The notes beneath the pieces were generated by a model, which saw nothing but the letters and a program-made list of their open reading frames with translations, was not told the DNA's origin and ran no database searches. 11,180 nucleotides of DNA from an uncultured Clostridia bacterium (GTDB lineage: Bacteria; Bacillota; Clostridia; Christensenellales; UBA1242): positions 1 through 11,180 of the forward strand of contig CAMUJQ010000034.1 in NCBI GenBank assembly GCA_947089305.1. The letters are read 5' to 3'. Positions 1 to 7,044 of this stretch are shown in pieces. Each line of letters begins with the position of its first letter. Position 1 is the stretch's first letter. The position numbers and the translations under genes were made by a program.

Positions 1-368
1 GTGCATGCAATTCTATTAATATCAAAGCCAAGCTTTTTTGTTAAAAAGTCTAAGCTCCATTTAGTTTTTTCTTTTTTAAAATAATCTCCTAAACTCCAAC
101 AACCCATCATTTCAAAAAATGTTAAATGACGATTATCGCCCACTTCATCTATGTCAATGGTTCTAACACAATTTTGTAAATTGCAAAGTCTTTTTGAACC
201 ACTTGGATGAGGTTCGCCAAGTAAATATTTCATAATTGGTTGCATTCCAGCTATGTTAAATAAAACACCTGTTTCTCCATCTCCAATAAGTGATGCGCTG
301 CCAATATCAACATGTCCAAGGTCTTTATAATAATTTAACCATAAATTTCTAAGCTCAATTGCTTTCAT
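1..368 (-). CDS. alaS: Alanine--tRNA ligase, N-terminal part (runs off left edge)
   Basis: Class II aminoacyl-tRNA synthetase that charges tRNA-Ala in the cytoplasm. Only the first 122 residues are present. The translation begins MKAIELRNLWLNYYKDLGH, the usual AlaRS opening (an early 'R..FL.FF...GH' pattern). It continues with S-LIGDGETGVLF-NIAGM (the 'TLLFTNAGM' region), then CVRTIDIDEVGD, HLTFFEM and SLGDYFKKE, which form the catalytic-core signature. The ATG at 366-368 has a good ribosome site, AGGAG at 376-380 with a 7-nt spacer, lying inside the last codons of the upstream transporter gene. Only 3 nt separate that gene's stop from this start, so co-transcription and perhaps translational coupling are likely; no separate promoter is visible. 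The segment reads HLTFFEM where E. coli and B. subtilis have HHTFFEM, so it may be a divergent AlaRS type. The tRNA-recognition and editing regions lie outside the window. Confidence 0.95.
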   Translation of the reverse strand, partial: MKAIELRNLWLNYYKDLGHVDIGSASLIGDGETGVLFNIAGMQPIMKYLLGEPHPSGSKRLCNLQNCVRTIDIDEVGDNRHLTFFEMMGCWSLGDYFKKEKTKWSLDFLTKKLGFDINRIAC

Positions 369-371
369 TTT

Positions 372-1985
372 TTATCTCCTAACTTTAATAGATTTTTTGT
401 CAATATTTTGTTTTAACTTTTTATTTTTATTTTGCGGCTTACCCGCGGCTTTTTTATTTTGTTGTTTTTTATTTGAATTTTTATTTTTTACTTGATCAAA
501 TTCAACACTAGCTTCAATCACAGGCATATTATTTTTATTTAAACCAACAACCTCTACTTCAGCATTAGTATCAAAGCCAGTTGGAACTTGATCCTTTGTG
601 ACGTTATAACCTTTATAACAAATAAGCCCAATAATTAAACTAAGTGCAATACCAATAAACACAAACCAGCCAAGACCATTTTGCACAATACTTGTTTGTT
701 CTGCAACATCTGGATTGAATTTTATTAAGTCTAACATAAAACCAATTCCCAAACTAGCAAGTGCATTAGATGCTTTATATGCAAGAGTCATTGCACTAGA
801 ATAAGTTGCTGTTTTTTCTTCTTTAGTTTTTTCATGCTCTATTGCAATTAAATCGTTAAACATACTAACTGGTAAACTATAAAGTGCACCTGTTCCAACT
901 CCTGCAATTAGCACACAAGGTAAAGCGACCCAACTAAGTATGGTCGATGTCATTGAGCCTCTAACTAAAAATATTATAAATAGCCCAAATATTCCAAGTA
1001 AACTTGTTAATATCCCCATAATTAGTGCGGGCTTTTTTTCTTTTCTCTTACTAATATATAACCAAAGCGGTTGACCTATAACTGTGCCAAGCAACAGCGC
1101 TGCAAGGGTCATTGTAAGTTGAGTGCTTGTATAATGAAAAGTGTATGTAAAGAAATGCATTCCAACACCAGTTAAAATTGCCGCAGATATAAGTGCAATA
1201 GCATAGCCAAAAATTATATTTCTAAAATTTTTCTTAACCATAACGGCACCAAAATCTTTTAACACATCAAGTTTGCGCTTTTTAGGTTGCATAAGCAACA
1301 TTTGTTTTTCTTTTCTTGCTTTTGCGTGAAGTCTTGGTAAATAACTATATGTGCCAATATACATTACAAACCCGCATATTAAACAAATTGCGCTTGTTAC
1401 ATAACTCATGTTTAAATAGCCTTGTGGATTTAACTGCCCTTGCGGAAATTCAGGCGTATCTGGCAAAAATATTTTTAAAAATAATGTAGGTAAAGCTAGT
1501 GCAACTAAAAATGCAATAGTTTTCCAAATTTGAATTTCAGTTCTTTCATTATATTCATTTGTTATTTCTGCCCCAAGAGCATTATAAGGAGTTGCAAAAA
1601 AAGTATTAAAAGTTTCAAGCAAAATCATTCCAACAAACACCCACATAAATTTAACGGTTGTTGTAAACATTTGAGGCACACCCCAAATAATTAAATTACA
1701 AATTGCCATTCCATATATGCCTGCAAGTAAAAAACCATGCCTACGGCCAAAAAGCCTGCTTTTGTTATTATCACTTGCAAAACCAATAATAGGATCTGTT
1801 AAGGCATCCCAACAAGTGGCAATTGCAACAGCAATACCCATTAAACTACCTGAAATTTTCAATACAGAGGTACCAAAAAACATTATGAAATTGGTGTAAG
1901 TTTGGCTGACTGCGCCATAACCTAAGTTGCCAATTCCATAAAAAATCTTACTAGATATACTACTGATTTTTTTATTTTTTGCCAC
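372..1985 (-). CDS. GPH-family (MFS) sugar:cation symporter with basic C-terminal tail
   Basis: Membrane transporter of the glycoside-pentoside-hexuronide:cation symporter family (MelB, XylP, LacS relatives), expected to import a sugar or glycoside with H+ or Na+. The 537 residues form about 12 hydrophobic segments. The family signature in the loop after helix 2 is clear: W59-D60-ALTDP-IIGFASD72, then GRR at 80-82. A second signature, PYNALGAEIT-EYNERTE, spans residues 133-150. A basic central loop lies at about 219-240 (KARKEK, PKKRK). Residues about 498-537 form an unusual Lys/Asn/Gln-rich tail absent from typical members of about 450-480 residues, probably cytoplasmic. The start is GTG at 1983-1985, chosen because AAAAGG lies 6 nt upstream; no in-frame ATG occurs before residue 49, which is already in a membrane helix. 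A promoter lies just upstream and alaS follows after 3 nt. The substrate cannot be read from sequence. Confidence 0.9.
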   Translation of the reverse strand: MAKNKKISSISSKIFYGIGNLGYGAVSQTYTNFIMFFGTSVLKISGSLMGIAVAIATCWDALTDPIIGFASDNNKSRLFGRRHGFLLAGIYGMAICNLIIWGVPQMFTTTVKFMWVFVGMILLETFNTFFATPYNALGAEITNEYNERTEIQIWKTIAFLVALALPTLFLKIFLPDTPEFPQGQLNPQGYLNMSYVTSAICLICGFVMYIGTYSYLPRLHAKARKEKQMLLMQPKKRKLDVLKDFGAVMVKKNFRNIIFGYAIALISAAILTGVGMHFFTYTFHYTSTQLTMTLAALLLGTVIGQPLWLYISKRKEKKPALIMGILTSLLGIFGLFIIFLVRGSMTSTILSWVALPCVLIAGVGTGALYSLPVSMFNDLIAIEHEKTKEEKTATYSSAMTLAYKASNALASLGIGFMLDLIKFNPDVAEQTSIVQNGLGWFVFIGIALSLIIGLICYKGYNVTKDQVPTGFDTNAEVEVVGLNKNNMPVIEASVEFDQVKNKNSNKKQQNKKAAGKPQNKNKKLKQNIDKKSIKVRR

Positions 1986-2010
1986 GAATGCCTTTTCTAT
2001 AATAAATTTT

Positions 2011-2023
2011 GCGTAAAATACGC
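2011..2023. promoter_or_regulatory. Short dyad at the 5' end of the transporter leader
   Basis: A perfect 5-bp inverted repeat with a 3-nt centre (GCGTA-3-TACGC) begins about where transcription from the promoter at 2031-2059 should start. It could be a 5'-end RNA hairpin that stabilises the message or an operator half-site pair. It is one of the few GC-containing motifs in this AT-rich gap. Its function is inference. Confidence 0.35.
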
Positions 2024-2030
2024 CTTTATA

Positions 2031-2059
2031 ATTATATAACTTAACTCAATTTTAGTCAA
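2031..2059 (-). promoter_or_regulatory. Sigma-A-type promoter for the transporter-alaS unit
   Basis: On the minus strand, a -35 TTGACT (2054-2059) and a perfect -10 TATAAT (2031-2036) are separated by exactly 17 bp. The expected start site is near 2024, giving a 5' leader of about 38 nt before the GTG start. A 16-bp AT palindrome (2068-2083) lies just upstream of the -35 and could act as an UP-like element. Confidence 0.8.
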
Positions 2060-2084
2060 TCCAATTATTTATTTTAAAATAAAA

Positions 2085-2108
2085 AACTCTACATTGTTTT
2101 GTAGAATT
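2085..2108 (-). terminator. Possible second rho-independent terminator after rpsI
   Basis: Read on the minus strand, AATTCTAC and GTAGAGTT form a stem with one mismatch and an 8-nt loop, followed by a T-rich run (six T, then ATTTT). It lies about 185 nt beyond the main rpsI terminator and ahead of the transporter promoter. It may be a backup terminator that insulates the transporter gene, or the end of an unrecognised short transcript. Confidence 0.45.
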
Positions 2109-2292
2109 TAATTCAAGCATGTAAATGCAATTCAATTTTTATGCTACTAGTTATAGGCACCCTCATTCATTTTAAACTATATTAACATTTCCATATCATT
2201 ACAAATTATGCTCTTTTATATTTTTAAAAATTATATAATTTGTTTATGCCCTAATGCTTAAAAAATAACTGAACAATTTTATATTAAAATAA
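2109..2292. other. Intergenic AT-rich stretch with no recognisable gene
   Basis: Within the gap of about 336 bp between the transporter gene and rpsI, this part shows no ORF with a ribosome site, no tRNA-like fold and no repeat. A very short minus-strand reading frame (ATG at 2168-2170 to TAG at 2147-2149, 7 codons) has no ribosome site. A TATAAT occurs on the minus strand but has no good -35 at 17 bp. A small RNA ending at the hairpin at 2085-2108 cannot be excluded. Confidence 0.5.
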
Positions 2293-2315
2293 AAAACAAC
2301 CCAAAGGGTTGTTTT
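2293..2315 (-). terminator. Rho-independent terminator of rplM-rpsI
   Basis: A perfect 10-bp stem (AAAACAACCC / GGGTTGTTTT) with a 3-nt loop starts 6 nt after the rpsI stop. On the minus strand it is followed by T-rich sequence (TTATTTTAATAT after the paired Ts). Confidence 0.9.
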
Positions 2316-2321
2316 ATAAAA

Positions 2322-2762
2322 TTAACGTTTGCTAAATTGTGGTGCTCTACGAGCTTTTTTAAGACCATATTTTTTACGTTCTTTAGCTCTTGGGTCACGA
2401 GTTAAAAAGCCTGCTTTTTTAAGTTCTGGTTTTAAACTTTCATTCAATTTAACCAACGCACGACTAATACCATGACGAATTGCACCAGCTTGGCCGCTTA
2501 ATCCACCACCAATAACATTAACATAAATATCAATTTTACCTTTCATTTCTGTAAGTTCAAGTGGTTGATTAACAATAAGTTTTAAAACATTGTTAGAAAA
2601 ATATTCGTCTAATGTTTTATCGTTAACTACAATTTTGCCTTCTCCTGTTGGAGTAATTCTAACACGAGCAATACTTTCTTTTCTTCTGCCTGTGCCAAGA
2701 TAATAAATTTTCTTTGTTGTTCCCATAGCTTTTTTAGCTGCTGGTTTCTTTACTTCTGCCAT
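2322..2762 (-). CDS. rpsI: 30S ribosomal protein S9 (uS9)
   Basis: Small-subunit ribosomal protein whose C-terminal tail reaches the P-site tRNA. The 146 residues contain the family landmarks: GTGRRKESIARVR at about 23-35, the GGG-SGQAGAIRHGISRAL core at about 85-102, LTRDPRAKERKKYGLKKARRAPQF, and the invariant C-terminal SKR. It is about 15 residues longer than usual because of a Lys/Ala-rich N-terminal extension (KKPAAKKAMGTTKK); an alternative start at Met13 would give the standard length. The upstream start is preferred because GGAGG (2772-2776) is 9 nt ahead of it and because its ATG overlaps the rplM stop by one base (TAATG), typical of coupled translation. Second gene of the rplM-rpsI operon. 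Confidence 0.97.
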   Translation of the reverse strand: MAEVKKPAAKKAMGTTKKIYYLGTGRRKESIARVRITPTGEGKIVVNDKTLDEYFSNNVLKLIVNQPLELTEMKGKIDIYVNVIGGGLSGQAGAIRHGISRALVKLNESLKPELKKAGFLTRDPRAKERKKYGLKKARRAPQFSKR

Positions 2763-3205
2763 TAATTTCTTCCTCCAACTAATTCAATTTTAACTGGTTT
2801 TTGTGCTTCGTTATCATGCTCAGCGCCTATATAAAGTTTCAATTTTTTAAGTTGTTGTCTACCAAGTCTTGTTTTAGGAAGCATTCCTTTAACTGCTTCT
2901 CTAATAACAAAGTCACTTCTATCAACCATTAAGTCTTTTAATGCAGTTTCTTTTAAGCCACCTGGATAAAGACTGTGTCTATAATACATTTTATCAGTTA
3001 ATTTTTTTCCTGTGATTCCAACTTTATCACAATTAACAACAATAACAAAATCTCCATTATCAACGTTAGGAGTAAAATCAGTTTTTGTTTTACCACGTAA
3101 TATTGAAGCAACTTGACTTGCAAGTCTGCCAAGAGGAATGTTTGTTGCATCTACTAAATACCATTTACGATCTACGGTTTTTGAATTTGCCATAAATGTT
3201 TTCAT
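2762..3205 (-). CDS. rplM: 50S ribosomal protein L13 (uL13)
   Basis: Large-subunit protein that binds 23S rRNA early in assembly. The 147 residues match bacterial L13 throughout: MKTFMA at the start, DRKWYLVDATNIPLGRLAS, the LRGK...TP-VD-GDFVIVVN block, a YYRHSLYPGG segment and the AVKGMLPKTRLGR motif, then KLKLYIGAEH near the C-terminus. The start is ATG 3203-3205 with AAGGAA about 9 nt upstream; Met5 is a weaker alternative. It is the first gene of the operon with rpsI and has its own strong promoter and a leader of about 75 nt. The conserved gene pair puts the core identity beyond reasonable doubt. Confidence 0.98.
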   Translation of the reverse strand: MKTFMANSKTVDRKWYLVDATNIPLGRLASQVASILRGKTKTDFTPNVDNGDFVIVVNCDKVGITGKKLTDKMYYRHSLYPGGLKETALKDLMVDRSDFVIREAVKGMLPKTRLGRQQLKKLKLYIGAEHDNEAQKPVKIELVGGRN

Positions 3206-3238
3206 TTTTATGCTTTCCTTTTTTATGTGTATTTTTTA

Positions 3239-3280
3239 GTTATTCGCTTTTTTTGGGGCTAACAAAAAAAAGAATATAAC
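3239..3280 (-). promoter_or_regulatory. Possible rplM leader hairpin
   Basis: In the minus-strand RNA, GUUA(UA)UUC at 3272-3280 can pair with GAAUAAC at 3239-3245. Inside this, a U tract can pair with A7, closing a loop GUUAGCCCC. Low-GC bacteria often carry an autoregulatory L13 leader at this position (the L13 leader RNA family), so this may be a counterpart. I cannot match it to the known consensus, and the inner helix is only A-U pairs. Confidence 0.35.
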
Positions 3281-3289
3281 ACTTTTGCT

Positions 3290-3318
3290 ATTCTACACCT
3301 TTAAACAAATTTTGTCAA
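3290..3318 (-). promoter_or_regulatory. Near-consensus promoter of rplM-rpsI
   Basis: On the minus strand, a perfect -35 TTGACA (3313-3318) and -10 TAGAAT (3290-3295) are separated by 17 bp. The expected start is near 3283, giving a leader of about 78 nt. The -35 begins 2 bp after the stem and T-run of the upstream gene's terminator. Confidence 0.88.
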
Positions 3319-3320
3319 TA

Positions 3321-3349
3321 AAAAAACCAAACTTTTTGTTTGGTTTTTT
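3321..3349 (-). terminator. Rho-independent terminator of the VirB4-like gene
   Basis: A perfect 12-bp stem (AAAAAACCAAAC / GTTTGGTTTTTT) with a 5-nt loop begins 4 nt after the stop codon. The arm is U-rich on both strands, so it could also work in the other direction. Confidence 0.9.
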
Positions 3350-3353
3350 ACTA

Positions 3354-5984
3354 TTAATTCTCCCCACAAATATCTCTAATCTCTTCAAGCATTTCAATCT
3401 TAAAACTTGTTCGGCTTGTTGGACCTGAGATAAAGAATGCTTGTCCTCGAGGCGCTGTTGCAATTTGGTCTTGCTCAGTTTCGTTAATTTCACCCGCATT
3501 TTTATAAAGTTTAACAAGCTCCGTTACGTCATTTGGTGATAGGGATAAAATTAAAGAGTATTGGCTAGCTGCAATAACAGCTGAAGATTGACGCACAATT
3601 TCTTCACTCCCCATAAAGTCTTGAAGGTTCTGTGTAATAACAATTTGCATCCCGTTATATTTACGAATACGTTTTGCCATGTTGTACATGAAGTCTAAGG
3701 CGATTGGATATTTTTTGTTAATGAAAATATGAGCTTCGTCAACGGCAAGAACAATTTTACGATTTGTTTTATATTTTTCATTATAATCTTTATTATTAAT
3801 AATTTCGTTTTCTAGATATTTAAAGGTTAATAACATTTGCGCTGAAAGAACGCTTTTATTTCTGTTAGCAAGCAATGTTTGGAAGTTAAATAATACAAAG
3901 TTTTCGTTTGTTGTAACACTTGTTGGACCATTCCACAAGCCTGCATTTCGTCCGCCAGTAGCAAATTTTGCAATATAGTTAATAACAACACGCAAATTCA
4001 TTTTTGTATATTCGTCTGTTGTTTTCTTAAGCTTATCTGTTGCAAGTTCATATAAATCATCAAAGGTTGGAAAATCTTCTGGTTTAAGTTCTTTTAATTT
4101 TGTTTTTGGCCCAATATTAAACTTCGCATATAAGTCAGGTAGTAATCTATTTAAAGTTTCAAGTGCATCTGAAGCTATACCTTCCAAAATAATTGAAAAG
4201 AACTCTTCTAAGAATTGTAGATGTTGGTTATAACTATCACTTATTTCACCCTCTTCGTCTTCCAAACTCTCCATTATGTGAAGAGGATTAAATCTTGCTT
4301 GCAAACCAGAACCTACATCGACAATTTTTCCTCCAAGGTTTTCAGCCAATTTAACATATTCTTTTTCAGGGTCAAGACAGAATATACGCGCATCATCAGC
4401 TGATAAGTGCGCTAATAAAGTTTTAATAGCATATGATTTACCTGCTCCAGATCTACCAATAACAACCATGTTACTATTAACACGTTCGCTATTACGAACA
4501 AAGAAATCTACAAATACAGGATATTGATTATAGCCTAAGTATATTCCACCTTTATCTTGAAGTGAACTATTAATAAATGGAAATATTGCTGCAACCGTTG
4601 AAGTTTGCATACCTCTACTATAAGTTTTTAAGTTTTCACGGCTAGATACGTTACTAGATATAAATGCGTCTACTTGGCGACCAAATAATTCGTTAAAGCG
4701 AAAGCCACCTTCTTTTAGCATTGCTCTAATTTCTTTTTTCTTTTCAACTTTCGATAAAATATGAATTGTTACATTAAATAAACTTTCGTTTTCACTTTTT
4801 AAATCCATCAATAATTGGTTAATTGTATCTAATGCATTTTGCTTTTCAATTCTATCACTGGCTTTAAAGGTTTTATCAAGTTGTGCAGTCATTTCCAAAA
4901 TTGAGTTATCAATCATTTTCTCAGCATCAAGTCTTGGCATTGGTTTAATATTCATACAAACAATTGAATCATCAACACCAAAGAAATTATAACCCCAAGC
5001 ATTGTTAACCATTGAAGGATAATCTGCTAAAATAAAATGATTATAAGCAACATTATCAATAACTGTTTGACTGGCTTTAAATTTAATTTTTTGAGGAGTT
5101 ACCCAATCAAGAAGTTCATCATTTTTTAAATTTCTAACTTCGCGTTCATTAAAATCGCTATTATAAGTACTCTTTAAAAATAAAGCAAGTTCTGAATCTT
5201 TTAGAATATGGCTGTTTATTGGGTTAATTGAACCACTTAAACTTGTAACCATACCTTCAGTTGTGTTATTTAATGCTTCTTTATCTTTTCCATAAACAAC
5301 AATAAAAAAGTGATCTTTATAAATTTTATTTTGATCGTTATAGTAGTTATACAAATCAAAACGACTATTAAAAACTCTTTCGCGAGCAGCCACTTCTTCA
5401 GAATTGTAAATTCCACGATAAGCGCTGTTTCTCATTTGATTTTCTTTAACTTGGTCAATGTATTCATATTCATCAAAAAGCATTGGCATTTTAGTTTTAT
5501 ATAAACTAACACTTTGACTTTCGTTTAAACGTCTAAGAGCATTTGCAACACTGTTAATTAAAATATTTTGTTTAAATTCATTTAATAAGAAAAATCCAAC
5601 AGTATCAACTTCAATAACACAAGCATAATAATCTTTAAAATCTAAATATTGTCCATCGATTTTAGTATATGGTATAAGTTGTCTAACGTCTCCGCCCTTA
5701 GCTTTAGCGTTTTCACCAACTTTCTTAGTGTAAGTTTTTCTATAAGCCAAAAATCTAAAACCATAACCGACATTGGCATACATTGCAACGCCATTAGTTT
5801 TAACAACCATTAACCCCATTATAACGGTAACAACCAAGCCGATAATCGTTTTTTGAGGAAGGTCGCTTATCATAAACAAAGCAAATATTGCTCCACAAAA
5901 AATCAGATATATAAAATCTGCAATTGTTAAACCTTTTATAAGTTCAAGTTTTACTTTTGTTTTGCGTGGAATTAATCTTTCCAT
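3354..5984 (-). CDS. VirB4/TrsE-type ATPase with N-terminal PrgI-like membrane segments
   Basis: Predicted ATPase of the type IV secretion/conjugation VirB4 class (TraE/TrsE/PrgJ relatives), which energises translocation of DNA or protein across the membrane. The 876 residues begin with two hydrophobic segments (about 22-40 and 45-63), resembling the small PrgI-type membrane protein often encoded next to VirB4 in Gram-positive conjugation loci; here it appears fused. A VirB4 N-domain follows (about 100-480). The RecA-like motor has Walker A GRSGAGKS at 510-517, the LDPEKEY strand at 537-543, the GLWNGPTSV motif at 682-690, Walker B IVLAVDEAH at 744-752 and ITQNLQDF at 783-790. All key ATPase residues look intact. 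The start is ATG 5982-5984 with GAGG upstream. It has its own promoter and terminator and stands alone: no relaxase, coupling protein, VirB6 or lytic transglycosylase lies nearby. It could be a remnant of an integrative element or a resident export ATPase. Confidence 0.85.
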   Translation of the reverse strand: MERLIPRKTKVKLELIKGLTIADFIYLIFCGAIFALFMISDLPQKTIIGLVVTVIMGLMVVKTNGVAMYANVGYGFRFLAYRKTYTKKVGENAKAKGGDVRQLIPYTKIDGQYLDFKDYYACVIEVDTVGFFLLNEFKQNILINSVANALRRLNESQSVSLYKTKMPMLFDEYEYIDQVKENQMRNSAYRGIYNSEEVAARERVFNSRFDLYNYYNDQNKIYKDHFFIVVYGKDKEALNNTTEGMVTSLSGSINPINSHILKDSELALFLKSTYNSDFNEREVRNLKNDELLDWVTPQKIKFKASQTVIDNVAYNHFILADYPSMVNNAWGYNFFGVDDSIVCMNIKPMPRLDAEKMIDNSILEMTAQLDKTFKASDRIEKQNALDTINQLLMDLKSENESLFNVTIHILSKVEKKKEIRAMLKEGGFRFNELFGRQVDAFISSNVSSRENLKTYSRGMQTSTVAAIFPFINSSLQDKGGIYLGYNQYPVFVDFFVRNSERVNSNMVVIGRSGAGKSYAIKTLLAHLSADDARIFCLDPEKEYVKLAENLGGKIVDVGSGLQARFNPLHIMESLEDEEGEISDSYNQHLQFLEEFFSIILEGIASDALETLNRLLPDLYAKFNIGPKTKLKELKPEDFPTFDDLYELATDKLKKTTDEYTKMNLRVVINYIAKFATGGRNAGLWNGPTSVTTNENFVLFNFQTLLANRNKSVLSAQMLLTFKYLENEIINNKDYNEKYKTNRKIVLAVDEAHIFINKKYPIALDFMYNMAKRIRKYNGMQIVITQNLQDFMGSEEIVRQSSAVIAASQYSLILSLSPNDVTELVKLYKNAGEINETEQDQIATAPRGQAFFISGPTSRTSFKIEMLEEIRDICGEN

Positions 5985-6004
5985 TTAATTAATCCTCGAT
6001 TTAA

Positions 6005-6018
6005 ATATTTATAAATAT
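6005..6018. promoter_or_regulatory. AT palindrome between -10 and leader of the VirB4-like gene
   Basis: A perfect 14-bp palindrome (ATATTTATAAATAT) directly abuts the -10 box at 6019-6024 and spans the expected start site. It could be an operator; in such AT-rich DNA it could also be chance. Confidence 0.25.
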
Positions 6019-6047
6019 AGTATACCAAAAATTTACAATGTTATCAA
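6019..6047 (-). promoter_or_regulatory. Promoter of the VirB4-like gene
   Basis: On the minus strand, -35 TTGATA (6042-6047) and -10 TATACT (6019-6024) are separated by 17 bp. The expected start is near 6012, about 28 nt before the ATG. This indicates that the gene is transcribed on its own and is not a dead remnant. Confidence 0.8.
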
Positions 6048-6069
6048 ATAAATTACTTAATTATTATAA

Positions 6070-6098
6070 AAAAAATCACTTTTAATAAGTGATTTTTT
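6070..6098 (-). terminator. Rho-independent terminator of nfeD-SPFH operon
   Basis: A perfect 12-bp stem (AAAAAATCACTT / AAGTGATTTTTT) with a 5-nt loop lies 2 nt after the SPFH stop and is followed by further Ts on the minus strand. Confidence 0.9.
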
Positions 6099-6100
6099 AT

Positions 6101-7024
6101 TTATTTTCTATCTTTTTTATCTTTTTCATTAATTTGTTTTTTAGTATTAGCTTTTTTAATGTCATCTGTTTTTAAAGTTTCTGCAATTGAAGTAAATAAA
6201 CCTGCTACATTTGAAATATCGCTAGGTACAATTATTTTTGTACTTTGTCCGTTAGCAACATTTTCTAAAGCTTTATAACCTTGTAATGTAATATACGCAG
6301 CGTTAGGATTAGCATCAATAATTCGTCTAATAGCTTCAGCTTGACCTTCAGCCTCTGTAATAAGTGCAACTCTTTTTGCCTCAGCTCTAAGCAATGCTGC
6401 TTCTTTTTCACCTTCTGCAACAAGAATATTACTACGTTTTTCACCTTCTGCAATTAAGATTGCTTCACGACGTTCACGTTCAGCACGCATTTGTTTTTCC
6501 ATGCTTTCTTGAATATCACGTGGAGGAATAATATTTTTAAGTTCAACACGATTAACTTTAATTCCCCATGGATCTGTTGCTTCATCTAGAATATCACGCA
6601 TTTTACCATTAACTGTATCACGACTTGTTAACGTTTCATCAAGTTCAAGGTCACCAACAATATTACGAAGAGTTGTTGCTGTTAAGTTTTCAATTGCTGA
6701 AATTGGACGTTCAACACCATAAGTAAATAGTTTTGGGTCTGTAATTTGGAAATAAACAACAGTATCAATTTGCATTGTAACATTATCTTTTGTGATAACG
6801 CTTTGTGGCTTAAAGTCTGCCACTCTTTCTTTTAATGATATTGATGGCCTAACACGATCAATAAATGGAATTACAAAATGTAATCCTGTTTCTAATGTTT
6901 TGTGGTATTTACCAATTCTTTCTACTACTCTAGCTTCACTTTGTTTTACTACTTTTATGCATGTAATTAAAATTAATATAACTACAACTGCAATAACTAT
7001 AAGTGCAATTAACCAAGGTTGCAT
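6101..7024 (-). CDS. qmcA: SPFH/stomatin-like membrane protein, QmcA type
   Basis: Membrane-anchored SPFH (stomatin/prohibitin/flotillin/HflK) protein that forms oligomeric scaffolds and is linked to membrane protein quality control. The 307 residues start with one hydrophobic anchor (about 4-22). The SPFH domain follows: VVKQSEARVVERIGKY, LETGLHFVIPF-DRV, the ITKDNVTMQIDTVVYFQITDP stretch at about 78-97, the ATTLRNIVGDLELDE segment and WGIKVNRVELKNI at about 153-165. A charged coiled coil (about 172-235) carries the usual AEGE repeats (IAEGEKRS, VAEGEKEA, TEAEGQAEAI). The C-terminus is a Lys-rich tail. Ribosome site AAGGAG lies about 10 nt upstream of ATG 7022-7024. It is the second gene of an operon with nfeD, separated by 20 nt, the classic pairing in which the NfeD OB fold partners the SPFH protein. 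The symbol is by family resemblance. Confidence 0.93.
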   Translation of the reverse strand: MQPWLIALIVIAVVVILILITCIKVVKQSEARVVERIGKYHKTLETGLHFVIPFIDRVRPSISLKERVADFKPQSVITKDNVTMQIDTVVYFQITDPKLFTYGVERPISAIENLTATTLRNIVGDLELDETLTSRDTVNGKMRDILDEATDPWGIKVNRVELKNIIPPRDIQESMEKQMRAERERREAILIAEGEKRSNILVAEGEKEAALLRAEAKRVALITEAEGQAEAIRRIIDANPNAAYITLQGYKALENVANGQSTKIIVPSDISNVAGLFTSIAETLKTDDIKKANTKKQINEKDKKDRK

Positions 7025-7044
7025 AATTTTCTTTCTCCTTTTTA

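Noticed and set aside
2068..2083. Perfect 16-bp palindrome TTTATTTTAAAATAAA considered as an operator
   Set aside because: It is made only of A and T in very AT-rich DNA, where such palindromes arise easily; kept only as a note with the promoter.
2147..2170. Seven-codon reading frame in the gap after rpsI, considered as a leader peptide
   Set aside because: There is no ribosome site before its ATG, no run of regulatory codons, and a frame this short is expected by chance.
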